A stretch of 40,930 nucleotides of DNA. Source: JBNKEI01 sp050288705 (GTDB lineage: Bacteria; Myxococcota; Myxococcia; Myxococcales; UBA5297). A model generated the notes under the pieces. The model saw only the letters and a program-made list of their open reading frames with translations, was not told where the DNA came from and ran no database searches. The first letter of the stretch is position 1; every line of letters starts with the position of its first letter. Shown here in pieces: positions 17,719-26,521 of the stretch. The translations under genes were made by a program, and so were the position numbers. The DNA lies in the NCBI GenBank assembly GCA_050288705.1, contig JBNKEI010000131.1, forward strand, positions 1 through 40,930, read 5' to 3'.

Positions 17719-18837
17719 TTACGTCAATAGCTTGGCGGAATCGATTGCTTCAATGGCATCGTATACGTTGTCTATCTTTCCGCCCATAATGCAATGAAAC
17801 CCTTTAATAGAGTGATTAGGTTTAAATAGAATTGGACGAGAGTCATCTGTTTCACTTCTAGGCAGAACAGTCTTTATCTCCCAGAGTGATCGGTCGTAGC
17901 GGCATTCGCTTAGGATAGGCATATAGCGCATTGCATCTGCCTGCATATAGCGCCATGCGGAATTTCTTTTGCAGTTTGTAAGCGTAATCGGTTGTGCGTG
18001 CCTGGCGATGGACCCAGAAATATCTAGCCATTCGTAATGAGGTGTATATCTAACATGGCTGAAGGAGTGGAGGCCAGCAGAAGGGAATGGCATGACCGAA
18101 AAGAAAGGACCACACATAACAGTTATTCCGACTTTCTTTATTTTATCTGGCACCTCAACGAGGCACATTTCGGTCATTTCGTGTTTGAGCGATACTATTT
18201 CGATTTGAGATGCTCGATGAACCTCGTTGAGGTGGGAATAAGTGCAATTAAACACGTGATCTGCGTAGATTTTTTCAGTTGTTTTGGCGGCGATATTCAA
18301 AACATCTACCAATAACCCGTTATCTCGTGGAGCGATTTTTTCCGCAGAACAATTTAGTTGGCAAATAACGCCTGCGTTATCTAAGCGTTCGATCATCAAG
18401 TTTCGTAATTTTATGGCGTCAAACGCGAATTCAATAGTAGAGAATCCTGCCTCTATTAAAGACGGATTAACTAGTTTTTGGATATTACTCGGCGCGGGTT
18501 CGCAAGGAGCGCCAATTAGTTCGCAGAATTTTACAAATTGTTTTGCGGAGATTTTTCCTAATATTTTTCCAATTAAATAATATTTCGAAAATTCGTTGTC
18601 AATACAGTCTTTAAATTCATTAACAAATCTGGGAAACGAGAGTCGAGACCTCAAAGCAGTAAGAATGCTCCGAGGGTAATGGTATCCATTGTGTACTCTT
18701 GCTTGGTTGTTGTATGAAGCCCTAGACATGAGGCTTGTGTCTTTCTCAATAAGACGCACTGAGTGTCCGAGTCTAGCACAATACTCCGACAAATAGACCC
18801 CGAAGAAGCCGCCTCCAATCACAAGAATCTTCTTCAT
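17719..18837 (-). CDS. FAD-dependent oxidoreductase, glycan-cluster type
   Basis: A 372-residue flavoprotein from ATG at 18837; the frame also allows ATG at 18894. The later start is preferred because it places the dinucleotide motif VIGGGFFGVYLSEYC right at the N-terminus, as in relatives, and the extra 19 residues look non-native. The sequence NNQARVHNGYHYPRS after the Rossmann strand resembles DAO-family enzymes in O-antigen and capsule clusters. It is the first gene of the glycan operon. The substrate is unknown. A UDP-galactopyranose mutase role was considered, but its signature was not seen. Confidence 0.75.
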   Translation of the reverse strand: MKKILVIGGGFFGVYLSEYCARLGHSVRLIEKDTSLMSRASYNNQARVHNGYHYPRSILTALRSRLSFPRFVNEFKDCIDNEFSKYYLIGKILGKISAKQFVKFCELIGAPCEPAPSNIQKLVNPSLIEAGFSTIEFAFDAIKLRNLMIERLDNAGVICQLNCSAEKIAPRDNGLLVDVLNIAAKTTEKIYADHVFNCTYSHLNEVHRASQIEIVSLKHEMTEMCLVEVPDKIKKVGITVMCGPFFSVMPFPSAGLHSFSHVRYTPHYEWLDISGSIARHAQPITLTNCKRNSAWRYMQADAMRYMPILSECRYDRSLWEIKTVLPRSETDDSRPILFKPNHSIKGFHCIMGGKIDNVYDAIEAIDSAKLLT

Positions 18838-19356
18838 ACGATCACCCAAGCAAAAGCAAACTTGGTACTGCTTCCAGCTTGTATTCGTTGCCATTTAGCT
18901 GGAAAGCCAAGGAGGCAACCGGTAGCAAATAGCTAAACGCTTTGCAACGCATAAAACCGATTTCGAATGGAAAAAATAAGCAAGCATCATACTATCAAGA
19001 TTAGTAATTAGATTTCTCTTTTTTTAGCAAAGCTTTCCAATTAGGTACACGATGGGAAGTACGCGCGGCAACTACACAGGTGCTATACTCAGCAGGACCG
19101 GGCCGCCACCGGTGCTTGGTGTCCCCGTGACTCAGGGGCTTCGCTATGATCGAATAGCCACACGCCGAACACGGCGCGGCCGAATTACCGAGTTATTTAT
19201 TAAGCAACTATCCTCTTGCCCAATCGATAATGGTTTGGATGTTTGCAAGACTGTGGATAAAGGGTTGGATGGGGGGATTTGATGTGGTCGATTCTAGAAT
19301 GGAAACTTGTTTAAGTGCGATAGATAAAATGGGCAGATAGTTTTTTTGGAGGATAA
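18838..19356. other. Divergent intergenic region upstream of the glycan operon
   Basis: About 520 bp between two divergent genes. A TATGAT box lies on the minus strand near 18988 (in GATAGTATGATGC), but no well-spaced -35 was found. A short open frame at 19052-19282 (plus) lies in a locally GC-rich patch; it has no ribosome site and no known domain, so it was not called. The promoters of both flanking genes should be here. Confidence 0.4.
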
Positions 19357-19848
19357 ATGTTCAAAGGCGTGTTTGGAGCAGGTTCAAGTCGTTCGAAGTC
19401 AAGCTACTCAAGTCGTGCGCGATCAGATTCGAGCGACTCGCAATCAAGATTACCTACCTATAATCCGCCCCAGGAGGATGGTAAGAAACACTATGGCAGA
19501 TGGAAACCTCATGATGATTATTATGGTAGCTGGAAAGTGAATGAGGAATATAGTTATAGCCCAGAAGAAGAACAGCAGGTTCGCCGTCAAGCGGGAGTTT
19601 CTGACTCTTTTTCTTATGCGGATGCTTCTTCAGAAGATCGCGAAAAAGTGGCTGATTACATGGCGGGTTTTGAGAAAAGCCAATCGTCTCGGGGTTACAG
19701 GTCGTTTCATCAGGCAATGTTAGGGGAGGAAGCGAAGAAGCGAGCAGAAGATTCGCGAAATCCACCGGATAAGTCTTACCACGGTGCGGCAGAATGGAAA
19801 CCTAGTCAATTGCAGCCATTTTTAAGCGATTATGATAAATATAGATAA
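19357..19848 (+). CDS. Unrecognised low-complexity protein, Ser- and Tyr-rich
   Basis: A 163-residue protein of unknown function. Its start is well supported: TTGGAGGATAAATG places GGAGGA six bases before the ATG. Residues 10-33 are almost all Ser, Arg and Asp and look disordered. Residues 44-68 are rich in Tyr, Trp and charged residues (YGRWKPHDDYYGSWKVNEEY). A related WKP motif returns near the C-terminus (GAAEWKPSQ), hinting at a degenerate internal repeat. There is no signal peptide and no membrane segment. It is monocistronic and followed by a hairpin. A secreted effector or a structural protein is possible but unproven. Confidence 0.6.
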   Translation: MFKGVFGAGSSRSKSSYSSRARSDSSDSQSRLPTYNPPQEDGKKHYGRWKPHDDYYGSWKVNEEYSYSPEEEQQVRRQAGVSDSFSYADASSEDREKVADYMAGFEKSQSSRGYRSFHQAMLGEEAKKRAEDSRNPPDKSYHGAAEWKPSQLQPFLSDYDKYR

Positions 19849-19871
19849 TAAATTAAATCAAAAGCATATTA

Positions 19872-19902
19872 ATCCCTGTTTTATTTACAATAAAATAGGG
19901 AT
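19872..19902 (+). terminator. Stable hairpin after the Ser/Tyr-rich protein gene
   Basis: ATCCCTGTTTTATT pairs with AATAAAATAGGGAT across a 3-base loop, with a single G-T wobble. It begins 24 bp after the stop codon. No T-run follows on the plus strand, so classical intrinsic termination is uncertain; it may instead protect the 3' end. Confidence 0.5.
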
Positions 19903-20043
19903 GTTGCAAGGCGACCCGTTCACAAGAAGTTAAGACGTAGGTGAAGAGACAGCGCGCCAATGTGAGCCAAGTTCAACGGTTCAATTCGAGTGCAGGCAGA
20001 AATATCGAATATTCCTTTTTTCTAAAATGTAACTATTCAGCAC

Positions 20044-20175
20044 TACCACTTCGCGAGTAGCCAAAAATTGAAAACCACGGTCTTTCCGAGCGTAATGCCG
20101 GATGAAGTCGAGGAAGCCTTGGGCCTCGACAATCTCGGCCTGACCGGATTTCTTGCGGCTTTTCGTTATCAAGAA
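20044..20175 (-). repeat. Dispersed 135-bp element, copy B (inverted)
   Basis: Reverse-strand copy of the element at 10790-10925, about 75% identical by eye. It keeps the GTCGAG/CTCGAC arms with a different loop (GCCCAAGGCTTC) and the blocks CGGCATTACGCT and CCGTGGTTTTCAAT. An open frame runs through it on the minus strand, but no protein family was recognised. Confidence 0.65.
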
Positions 20176-20391
20176 ATAAGGGTGCTGAATAGTTGCTCCA
20201 AATTAATATTCCCTGTTTCCGCTCCTGTGTGCGCATTTTAAAATGCCGTAACCAAGTCAGTAGTGCTTCCCAGGATGCTTGATGCTTCATCAAAAAACAT
20301 GAAGTCTATAAGTTTTAAATGCTTGTTTTCCGCAAAATGTATCATTACATAGGAAACATGACAATGACGTCTTATCATAAAGGTGCTAAAA

Positions 20392-21207
20392 ATGTTAGAA
20401 AAGTCAAATCCTTTGGCGGGGCCTGAGATTTGGAATACTGTATCCGCTGAATATACTCGCCATACTGCTTCTCACCTCTCTAAATATGCAGATGATGCAT
20501 TACGATTAGCGGAAGTAAAATCCGGAATGCGAATTGTTGACATTGCTTGCGGTCCAGGCAGTCTGTCCATAGCCGCCACTCGCCTTGGAGCACGAGCATA
20601 TGCTCTCGATTTTGCGTCAGACATGATTGTTAGATTAAAAGAATGCGCACAACGAGAAGGCGTTGTTGATATAGAAGCATGTGTTGGCGATGGAATGGCT
20701 CTACCTTATGGTAACGAATTATTCGATGCGGCTTTTTCGATGTTTGGATTAATGTTTTTTCCTGATCGAAAAAAGGGATTTAGCGAGCTTTTCCGCATTT
20801 TGAAACCATCGGGGCGCGCGGCAGTGGGAAGCTGGCTGCCTTCGCACGAAAACCCCGTTTTTTCACACATTTATGGTACTATTGCGAAGTCTATTCCTGA
20901 TCTGCCGTTTGGTTCTTCAAGCCAGCCCTTGAGCAATGTAGGCGATTTCGAGAAGGAAATGACTGATGCTGGATTTGACGAAGTCGCGATTCATAAAGTA
21001 TCCCATGTACTCGAGTCGCCCTCGATGGAAGAATTTTGGCAAAACATGCAAAAAGGCACCCCGTCGTTTGAAGTTGTTCGCCTGACAATCGGGGACGAAA
21101 AATGGACCGCTGTTTCTGGTGAAATCCTGGGAATGTTACAAGCAAAATGGGGTAACGGACCGCAGCGATTCGAATTTGGCGCCTTTTTGGGAGTCGGTAA
21201 ACGTTGA
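20392..21207 (+). CDS. Class I SAM-dependent methyltransferase, UbiE-like
   Basis: A 271-residue protein. The start is ATG at 20392, with AAGGTG six bases upstream; the GTG inside that box is an alternative. Motif I is VDIACGPGS, with a glycine-rich loop that binds S-adenosylmethionine, followed by an acidic residue at YALDFASDM and motif ACVGDGMALPY. The middle reads FDAAFSMFGLMFFPDRKKGFSE, typical of the UbiE/Coq5-like and small-molecule methyltransferase group. The substrate cannot be told. It stands alone, outside the inverted repeats, with about 420 bp to the next gene. Confidence 0.85.
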   Translation: MLEKSNPLAGPEIWNTVSAEYTRHTASHLSKYADDALRLAEVKSGMRIVDIACGPGSLSIAATRLGARAYALDFASDMIVRLKECAQREGVVDIEACVGDGMALPYGNELFDAAFSMFGLMFFPDRKKGFSELFRILKPSGRAAVGSWLPSHENPVFSHIYGTIAKSIPDLPFGSSSQPLSNVGDFEKEMTDAGFDEVAIHKVSHVLESPSMEEFWQNMQKGTPSFEVVRLTIGDEKWTAVSGEILGMLQAKWGNGPQRFEFGAFLGVGKR

Positions 21208-21625
21208 TCAGTAGTATCGACGAGGTGGGAGGGGGCGGAAATGCATTTTAGCCAGTCTACTGTAGGTAGAATTGTATCGCCTAAATAACTATTTCCTAGA
21301 ATTATTTCTTGATAGCGGATTTTGCCACGCTCTGTTCTAAAACTATTCTCTGCTTACTTCGGAACGGTAAAGCAGAGTATGTCTCGTGTTATAAGTGTAT
21401 ATTTGTCATGATTTTTTGTCCCGATGTCCGGACCTGAAAAAGACCTCTGGGGAACGAGCGGTTGCCGATTATTGTGCATTGGCTAATGGAAGAAGCGCGC
21501 ACATTTAGGAATTTCTGATCCTACAAATTTTTCAGGTGTGCATTGGGCTAGCTTCGTGATAACGATTTACCCGTTGTCATCAACCTAGAAATATCCTTTA
21601 ATATTGAGTTTTACTCGGAAACTGT
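21208..21625. other. Intergenic stretch before pdxA
   Basis: About 420 bp with no gene I can support. A short palindrome GTCCGGAC occurs near 21430. The pdxA operon promoter is expected toward the right end, but no boxes stood out. Confidence 0.4.
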
Positions 21626-22681
21626 ATGAATAACCCAGTGGACAGTAGACCATTGGTGGCAATTACCCTGGGAGATCCCTCGGGAATTGGTCCGGAAGTA
21701 ACTGCCCGGGCGCTTTCGTCACCATTGATACAAAAGAATCTTATCCCGGTAGTATATGGAGATGAAGTGGTTTGGAAACAGGCCTGTGCGCAGGCTGAGG
21801 TAAAAGACCGCTTAGTTCGCTGCTCTCGGGATTGGGAAGTCGACCGCGAAGGGGACCAGCTAGCCGAAAAGCTAGGAATACTGGTGCCAGTAACTGCACT
21901 CCAGGCGGCAAATGTTATTCCCGGAAAACCTTCCGCCGAGGGAGGAGCTGGCCAGCTAGCATTTTTGTTGCGGGCTATCGAAGATTTACAAGCGCCAGCC
22001 AGTAGACTGGAAGCACTATGTACTGCACCATTGAATAAGGCTCAGGTTCATCGTGCGGGGTTGTCTTTTAGCGGACATACCGAGCTTTTGGCGGAACGTT
22101 TTCATTCTCGAGTACTAATGATGCTGGCTGGTCCAGTGCTCCGGGTAGCAGTGCATACTACCCATATTGCTCTTTCTCGCGTTCCCGGGAAAATTTCTTT
22201 GCCCGAATTGGTTACTGATTTACAGATAATGAATCGCGAATTAAGTGAAAGCTTTGGTATTGCTCGACCAAGACTGGCAGTGTGCGCGCTTAATCCTCAC
22301 GCCGGAGAAGATGGTCTGTTTGGTGACGAAGAAGCAGGTATTTTGACACCCGCAATCGAAAGGGCCCAGGCCCAAGGAATCGATGTACAAGGTCCCTTTC
22401 CTGCCGATGGATTGTTTCCCCAGGCTGCTCGTGGGCAATGGGATGCAGTTTTGGCTATGTACCACGACCAAGGACTAACACCTTTTAAACTGTTGCATTT
22501 TGACGAAGGTGTCAATGTAACCTTGGGGCTGGCTATTCCCCGAACCAGCCCTGATCACGGGGTTGCCTACGATTTAGCCGGCAAGGGTCGAGCACGGTCG
22601 CATAGCATGGAAGCGGCACTAAACATGGCAGCGCAATTGGCAAAAGGTCGCCGAAAAACCAATGTAGTTTCAAGGAGTTAA
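21626..22681 (+). CDS. pdxA: 4-hydroxythreonine-4-phosphate dehydrogenase
   Basis: A 351-residue cytoplasmic enzyme of the DXP-dependent pyridoxal phosphate pathway. It oxidises 4-phosphohydroxy-L-threonine with NAD, and the product condenses with deoxyxylulose phosphate via PdxJ. Family motifs are all present: ITLGDPSGIGPEV at the N-terminus, SGHTELLAE, the metal-binding His in HTTHIALS, LNPHAGEDGLFGDEE, and AMYHDQGLTPFK near the C-terminus. The length is normal. It heads an operon with nfnA (4 bp apart) and nfnB, an uncommon pairing that may be just transcriptional packing. Confidence 0.95.
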   Translation: MNNPVDSRPLVAITLGDPSGIGPEVTARALSSPLIQKNLIPVVYGDEVVWKQACAQAEVKDRLVRCSRDWEVDREGDQLAEKLGILVPVTALQAANVIPGKPSAEGGAGQLAFLLRAIEDLQAPASRLEALCTAPLNKAQVHRAGLSFSGHTELLAERFHSRVLMMLAGPVLRVAVHTTHIALSRVPGKISLPELVTDLQIMNRELSESFGIARPRLAVCALNPHAGEDGLFGDEEAGILTPAIERAQAQGIDVQGPFPADGLFPQAARGQWDAVLAMYHDQGLTPFKLLHFDEGVNVTLGLAIPRTSPDHGVAYDLAGKGRARSHSMEAALNMAAQLAKGRRKTNVVSRS

Positions 22682-22685
22682 GAGT

Positions 22686-23567
22686 ATGCAATACGAATCG
22701 ATACCGGGTCTCATAATAAAAAAAACTCGGCTTAGCTCCCAAGTAAACCGCTTGGAAGTGTACGCACCTCACATAGCTCGGCGACGAAAACCGGGTCAAT
22801 TTGTGGTGGTGCGGGTGACTGAAGGTGGAGAGAGAATTCCGTTAACCATTGCTGACGCCAACTCCGAATATGGGGTCATTACCCTGGTAGTTCAAGAAGC
22901 GGGAAAGACAACCGCTACCATTGCTCGTATGCAAGAAGGCGATAGCTTTCTGGATATATTGGGGCCCCTGGGCACTCCTACCCACATTGAAAAAGTAGGA
23001 AAAGTTTGGGGTGTTGCCGGAGGGGTAGGCATAGCCATGCTCCATCCAGTTGCGCAGGCCATGAAGGCCGTAGGTAATGAAGTAGTATCGATATTAGGTG
23101 CCAGAACGAAGGGGCTTATTCCTCTAAGAGAGGAAATGGAGCGGGCGAGTAGTCGAGTAGATATTTGGACGAACGATGGCTCTGAAGGCCGCCAGGGGCT
23201 AGTAATCGACGGAATGAAAGCCGAGTTTTCCCTTAATGGCAAACCAGATTTATGTATCGCGGTTGGGCCTTTGGTAATGATGCGAGCAGTTAGCGAGACT
23301 ACTCGTCCCTGGGGAGTAAAAACCTTAGTAAGCCTCAACTCTATAATGGTTGACGGAACGGGAATGTGCGGAGGATGCCGGGCTACTGTTCACGGCAAAA
23401 CCGTATTTGTGTGCGTGGAAGGCCCGGAAGTAGATGGTCACGGGGTTGATTTCGAAGAGTTAATGCAAAAGCAACAATTGTATCGTGCTCAAGAACAGCA
23501 AACTGGCGAAAGCTACCGTCAGGAAACGCATGAGTGCCGTCTTCGCTCAGTTATAGGAGAAGACTAA
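22686..23567 (+). CDS. nfnA: NADH-dependent ferredoxin:NADP oxidoreductase, small subunit type (FAD/[2Fe-2S])
   Basis: A 293-residue subunit of the NfnAB/sulfide dehydrogenase type. The N-terminal flavin-binding barrel includes RKPGQFVVVRV and RIPLTIAD. The NAD-binding half has GVAGGVGIAMLHPVAQAM. The C-terminal cluster block is DGTGMCGGCRATVHGKTVFV, with a third Cys after it, as in dihydroorotate dehydrogenase electron-transfer proteins that hold a [2Fe-2S] cluster. With NfnB it would couple NADH, ferredoxin and NADPH. It starts at ATG with AAGGAG upstream. The SudB (sulfide dehydrogenase) name is equally used for this family. Confidence 0.88.
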   Translation: MQYESIPGLIIKKTRLSSQVNRLEVYAPHIARRRKPGQFVVVRVTEGGERIPLTIADANSEYGVITLVVQEAGKTTATIARMQEGDSFLDILGPLGTPTHIEKVGKVWGVAGGVGIAMLHPVAQAMKAVGNEVVSILGARTKGLIPLREEMERASSRVDIWTNDGSEGRQGLVIDGMKAEFSLNGKPDLCIAVGPLVMMRAVSETTRPWGVKTLVSLNSIMVDGTGMCGGCRATVHGKTVFVCVEGPEVDGHGVDFEELMQKQQLYRAQEQQTGESYRQETHECRLRSVIGED

Positions 23568-25006
23568 TGAGTCGAACCCGCATCGTCCCACAGGGTGAGT
23601 CTTCCTTAACTCCCCAACAACGGATGGCCATTCCCCGCCAAGAAATGCCTGAGCAGCCCAGCTCCCAGCGGATACATAATTTCCAGGAAGTAGCCTTGGG
23701 GTGGAGCGAACCGACCGCACGAATCGAGGCGCGCCGCTGTTTGCAGTGTAAAAAACCTGCTTGTGTGAAAGGATGTCCGGTAGGAATCGACATTCCTGGC
23801 TTTATTCAAAAAATTGCTGAAGGAGAATTTGCTGGGGGAATGGAAATTTTGCGGCGCGATAATGTATTACCCGCAGTATGTGGACGAGTGTGTCCTCAAG
23901 AAGAACAATGCGAAAAGAATTGCGTGCTTGGCAAAACTGGTGATCCAGTTGCTATTGGACGATTAGAGAGATTTTTAGCCGACTGGGAAAGAAATCAGCC
24001 CAACCGCCAGCTTTTAATGGTTGGAAAAGACAGTGGTAAGCGGGTTGCAATAGTAGGCTCTGGTCCTGCTGGCCTAACCGCAGCAGGAGATCTGAGACGT
24101 TTAGGGCATGTAGTCGATGTTTACGAAGCATTGCATCGCTTGGGTGGCGTATTGGTATACGGTATTCCCGAATTCCGATTGCCCAAAATAATTGTCAAGC
24201 AGGAAGTAGAGAAATTAGAGGCAGCGGGAGTGCGGTTTTTTACTAGCATAATGATAGGGCAAACTATTTCGTTGGAAGAGTTGCAAGAAGAATATGACGC
24301 AATATTTATAGGCAGTGGTGCGGGGTTACCTAATTTTATGAATATTCCTGGTGAAAACCTATGCGGGGTGTATTCGGCAAACGAATACCTCACCAGAGTA
24401 AACTTAATGAGAGCTTACGAATTTCCGGTTTCTGATACCCCTATTGTCCGCGGTAGCCAGGTGGCGGTAGTGGGAGGAGGAAATGTGGCTATGGATTCCG
24501 CGCGCACTGCAAAGCGTTTAGGCGCTGAAAAAGTAATCCTTATTTATCGGCGTACCAGAGCAGAAATGCCTGCTCGATTAGAAGAAATAAAACATGCAGA
24601 GGAAGAAGGTATAGAATTCTTTTTTTTGCATAATCCTTTGCATTATTTGGGCGACGCTCAGGGAAAAGTTTGTGAGGTTATTTGTCAAAAAATGGCTTTA
24701 GGGCCTCCTGATGCCAGTGGAAGACCTCGGCCAGTACCCACCGCAGAAAAAGTAAATTTTGCCATTGATGTTGCGGTAGTTGCCATAGGTAATGGACCTA
24801 ATCCTTTACTGCCACGTTCTAGTGCCGGCTTAGAAACCGATTCTCGTGGCCGCATACGAGCAGAAAAGGACACCGGAAAAACCAGCATCAAAGGTTTGTT
24901 TGCGGGGGGGGATATCGTTTTGGGAGCGGCAACCGTAATCCGTGCCATGGGTGCGGGAAGATTAGCGGCCAGGGCTATTCATGAATACTTAGAAACGGGA
25001 ACCTAG
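23567..25006 (+). CDS. nfnB: NfnB/SudA-type NADPH oxidoreductase, glutamate synthase small-subunit-like
   Basis: A 479-residue flavoprotein. The start ATG (23567) overlaps the nfnA stop as TAATG. The N-terminal domain has Cys sets for two [4Fe-4S] clusters (CLQCKKPACVKGCP and CGRVCPQEEQCEKNC). FAD binding is at VGSGPAGLTAAGDLRRLG. NADPH binding is at VVGGGNVAMDSARTAKRLG. The C-terminus has LFAGGDIVLGAATVIRAMGAGR. This is the gltD-like half of the bifurcating Nfn complex; no glutamate synthase large subunit is nearby, which supports Nfn over GltD. The upstream alternative ATG at 23534 was rejected because the coupled start fits better. Confidence 0.9.
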   Translation: MSRTRIVPQGESSLTPQQRMAIPRQEMPEQPSSQRIHNFQEVALGWSEPTARIEARRCLQCKKPACVKGCPVGIDIPGFIQKIAEGEFAGGMEILRRDNVLPAVCGRVCPQEEQCEKNCVLGKTGDPVAIGRLERFLADWERNQPNRQLLMVGKDSGKRVAIVGSGPAGLTAAGDLRRLGHVVDVYEALHRLGGVLVYGIPEFRLPKIIVKQEVEKLEAAGVRFFTSIMIGQTISLEELQEEYDAIFIGSGAGLPNFMNIPGENLCGVYSANEYLTRVNLMRAYEFPVSDTPIVRGSQVAVVGGGNVAMDSARTAKRLGAEKVILIYRRTRAEMPARLEEIKHAEEEGIEFFFLHNPLHYLGDAQGKVCEVICQKMALGPPDASGRPRPVPTAEKVNFAIDVAVVAIGNGPNPLLPRSSAGLETDSRGRIRAEKDTGKTSIKGLFAGGDIVLGAATVIRAMGAGRLAARAIHEYLETGT

Positions 25007-25049
25007 AGTAGGCGTTTCAGCAGTTTGGTTCCCGTTGGCGGTTCGTTAT

Positions 25050-25086
25050 ACCTCATCCTCCTGTTTTCTTAGCAGGAGGGCGAGGT
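25050..25086. terminator. Bidirectional hairpin between convergent genes
   Basis: ACCTC-AT-CCTCCTG pairs with CAGGAGG-GC-GAGGT around a TTTTCTTAG loop. It sits between the ends of nfnB (plus) and the VWA lipoprotein (minus), ending 3 bp before the latter's stop, and may terminate both. Confidence 0.55.
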
Positions 25087-25088
25087 GT

Positions 25089-26294
25089 CTAATTCCCTCC
25101 GCGAATATCGAACACCCTTAGTTCGTAACGATTAGGATGCTGTTGCTGAAGCTCCTGACAGCGCTTAGGAAGTAGTTCGATAATTTTATTAGAAGAATTA
25201 CTTTTAAATCTCCAATCCTGGTCTCGAATTAGGGGAGTTGAACTATTGGTTTGAGTGTCAAATAGAGCTACTTCAAAAAAATCATAATCCGGAGGCTCTT
25301 CTTTCATTTGTATTTCGCAAGGAATAAGCTTGTTGCGAATAGAATTCAAAACTGATTCGAAATCTTCTGGTTTACTGACTTGATAGTACTTAATGTCTCC
25401 TGCTTGTGCTTGGCCTCCGGCCTCGGCTGCTGCATTCATTACTTGCTGGGCGGTGGGATTACTGGTGTCACTGCCAATGCCTACTACAAAGGTTTCAATC
25501 TGATGCTCACGCAGTGAGCGAATAGCCTCAACAAGGCGTTGGTCGTCTACGCAGTTTCTCCAAGACTGAGGAAAACCTCCGCAAAAACTTATTGGCGAGG
25601 CAAGATTGGTGCAGGCTTGGCATAAATCGTTATTATTCTTCATTTTATCGTTGCAATTAGGAAGACCATCGGTGAGAAGCACCACGAATCGTTTAGTATT
25701 TGCTTCTTCTTGGACAAGGGCTTGGTTGTTTAAAAGAGATTCTAAGGTGGCCGACGAAGGAGTGCCTCCAACAGGAGCCATTTTTTCTTGTTCCAGAATC
25801 TGTACGATTCGCTGTACCGACTCCGCAGATGGTTGTAGTGGAATTTCTTCTACTACGTTTCCCTGAGTACACATGTCACCGCTATCCGGTGTAGGGAAAA
25901 CGCTAAGTCCGTAACGGGCAAGTGGCTTATCGTTGGCCGAGGCAGGTATAAGCAGACCTCCTGGCTGGCTGAGGACTTCTTTTAACTTGTTCCATTTGCA
26001 ATCGGAATTCTGGTCATAGCCAGTACAATCATTGTTTTGATAGTGAGCACAGCACCCCCAGTTTCCATTTTCCACTCTGGTTCTCATCGAACCCGACTTG
26101 TCGATAACCAGCATAACTTTGGCTGGCTGGTTAATCCCTTCAATAAGGATCTTATTTTGAACCACTTCAATGGCCTTAGGAGTCACTCTTTCAAATTCAT
26201 GTTTTTGGCAGGCGGACAATAGTGCGCTAGAACCGGCGATCATTCCCGCGGTGCCTAGCGATACCGCTAATAGGTTTCGAAAGCTTCTGTGCAT
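25089..26294 (-). CDS. Lipoprotein with von Willebrand A domain
   Basis: A 401-residue secreted lipoprotein. The start at ATG 26294 is chosen because TGGAGGAT lies seven bases upstream and places a signal peptide at the N-terminus; the frame is open to 26456. The lipobox is LLSAC with Cys at residue 29. The VWA domain has the metal-dependent adhesion site DKSGS at residues 65-69, the Thr in GGTPSS, and the Asp in LLTDGLPN. Several inserted Cys (CCAHYQNNDC, CQACTN) suggest disulfides. Such proteins are common on myxobacterial surfaces. The gene is divergent from the FHA-sigma54 activator, which could regulate it. Confidence 0.9.
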   Translation of the reverse strand: MHRSFRNLLAVSLGTAGMIAGSSALLSACQKHEFERVTPKAIEVVQNKILIEGINQPAKVMLVIDKSGSMRTRVENGNWGCCAHYQNNDCTGYDQNSDCKWNKLKEVLSQPGGLLIPASANDKPLARYGLSVFPTPDSGDMCTQGNVVEEIPLQPSAESVQRIVQILEQEKMAPVGGTPSSATLESLLNNQALVQEEANTKRFVVLLTDGLPNCNDKMKNNNDLCQACTNLASPISFCGGFPQSWRNCVDDQRLVEAIRSLREHQIETFVVGIGSDTSNPTAQQVMNAAAEAGGQAQAGDIKYYQVSKPEDFESVLNSIRNKLIPCEIQMKEEPPDYDFFEVALFDTQTNSSTPLIRDQDWRFKSNSSNKIIELLPKRCQELQQQHPNRYELRVFDIRGGN

Positions 26295-26521
26295 TCTCTT
26301 ATCCTCCAAAAATTCCGCCTTCCAGATGTGAGTCATTGTAAAGCCAGGCTTGGTTCTAGAGCAAACATTCTTAAACTTGCTGAACTCTTTTAAAACGCGG
26401 GTTCGGAACTGTTTAAGAAATCTTAGCGCCTGCCCGAGAATTTTATTGGTTTTCAAACGTTTTGTATACGGACGACTAATGAAGTTCTCTGTTGGTGAAG
26501 AATGCCATTGGTGGAAATCTC
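26295..26521. promoter_or_regulatory. Divergent promoter region between VWA lipoprotein and FHA-sigma54 activator
   Basis: A 227-bp gap between head-to-head genes. It must hold promoters for both. No convincing sigma54 (TGGCAC-N5-TTGCA) or sigma70 boxes were picked out by eye. Confidence 0.4.

Noticed and set aside
19052..19282. A 76-residue plus-strand gene
   Set aside because: No ribosome site, Arg-rich random look and no family.
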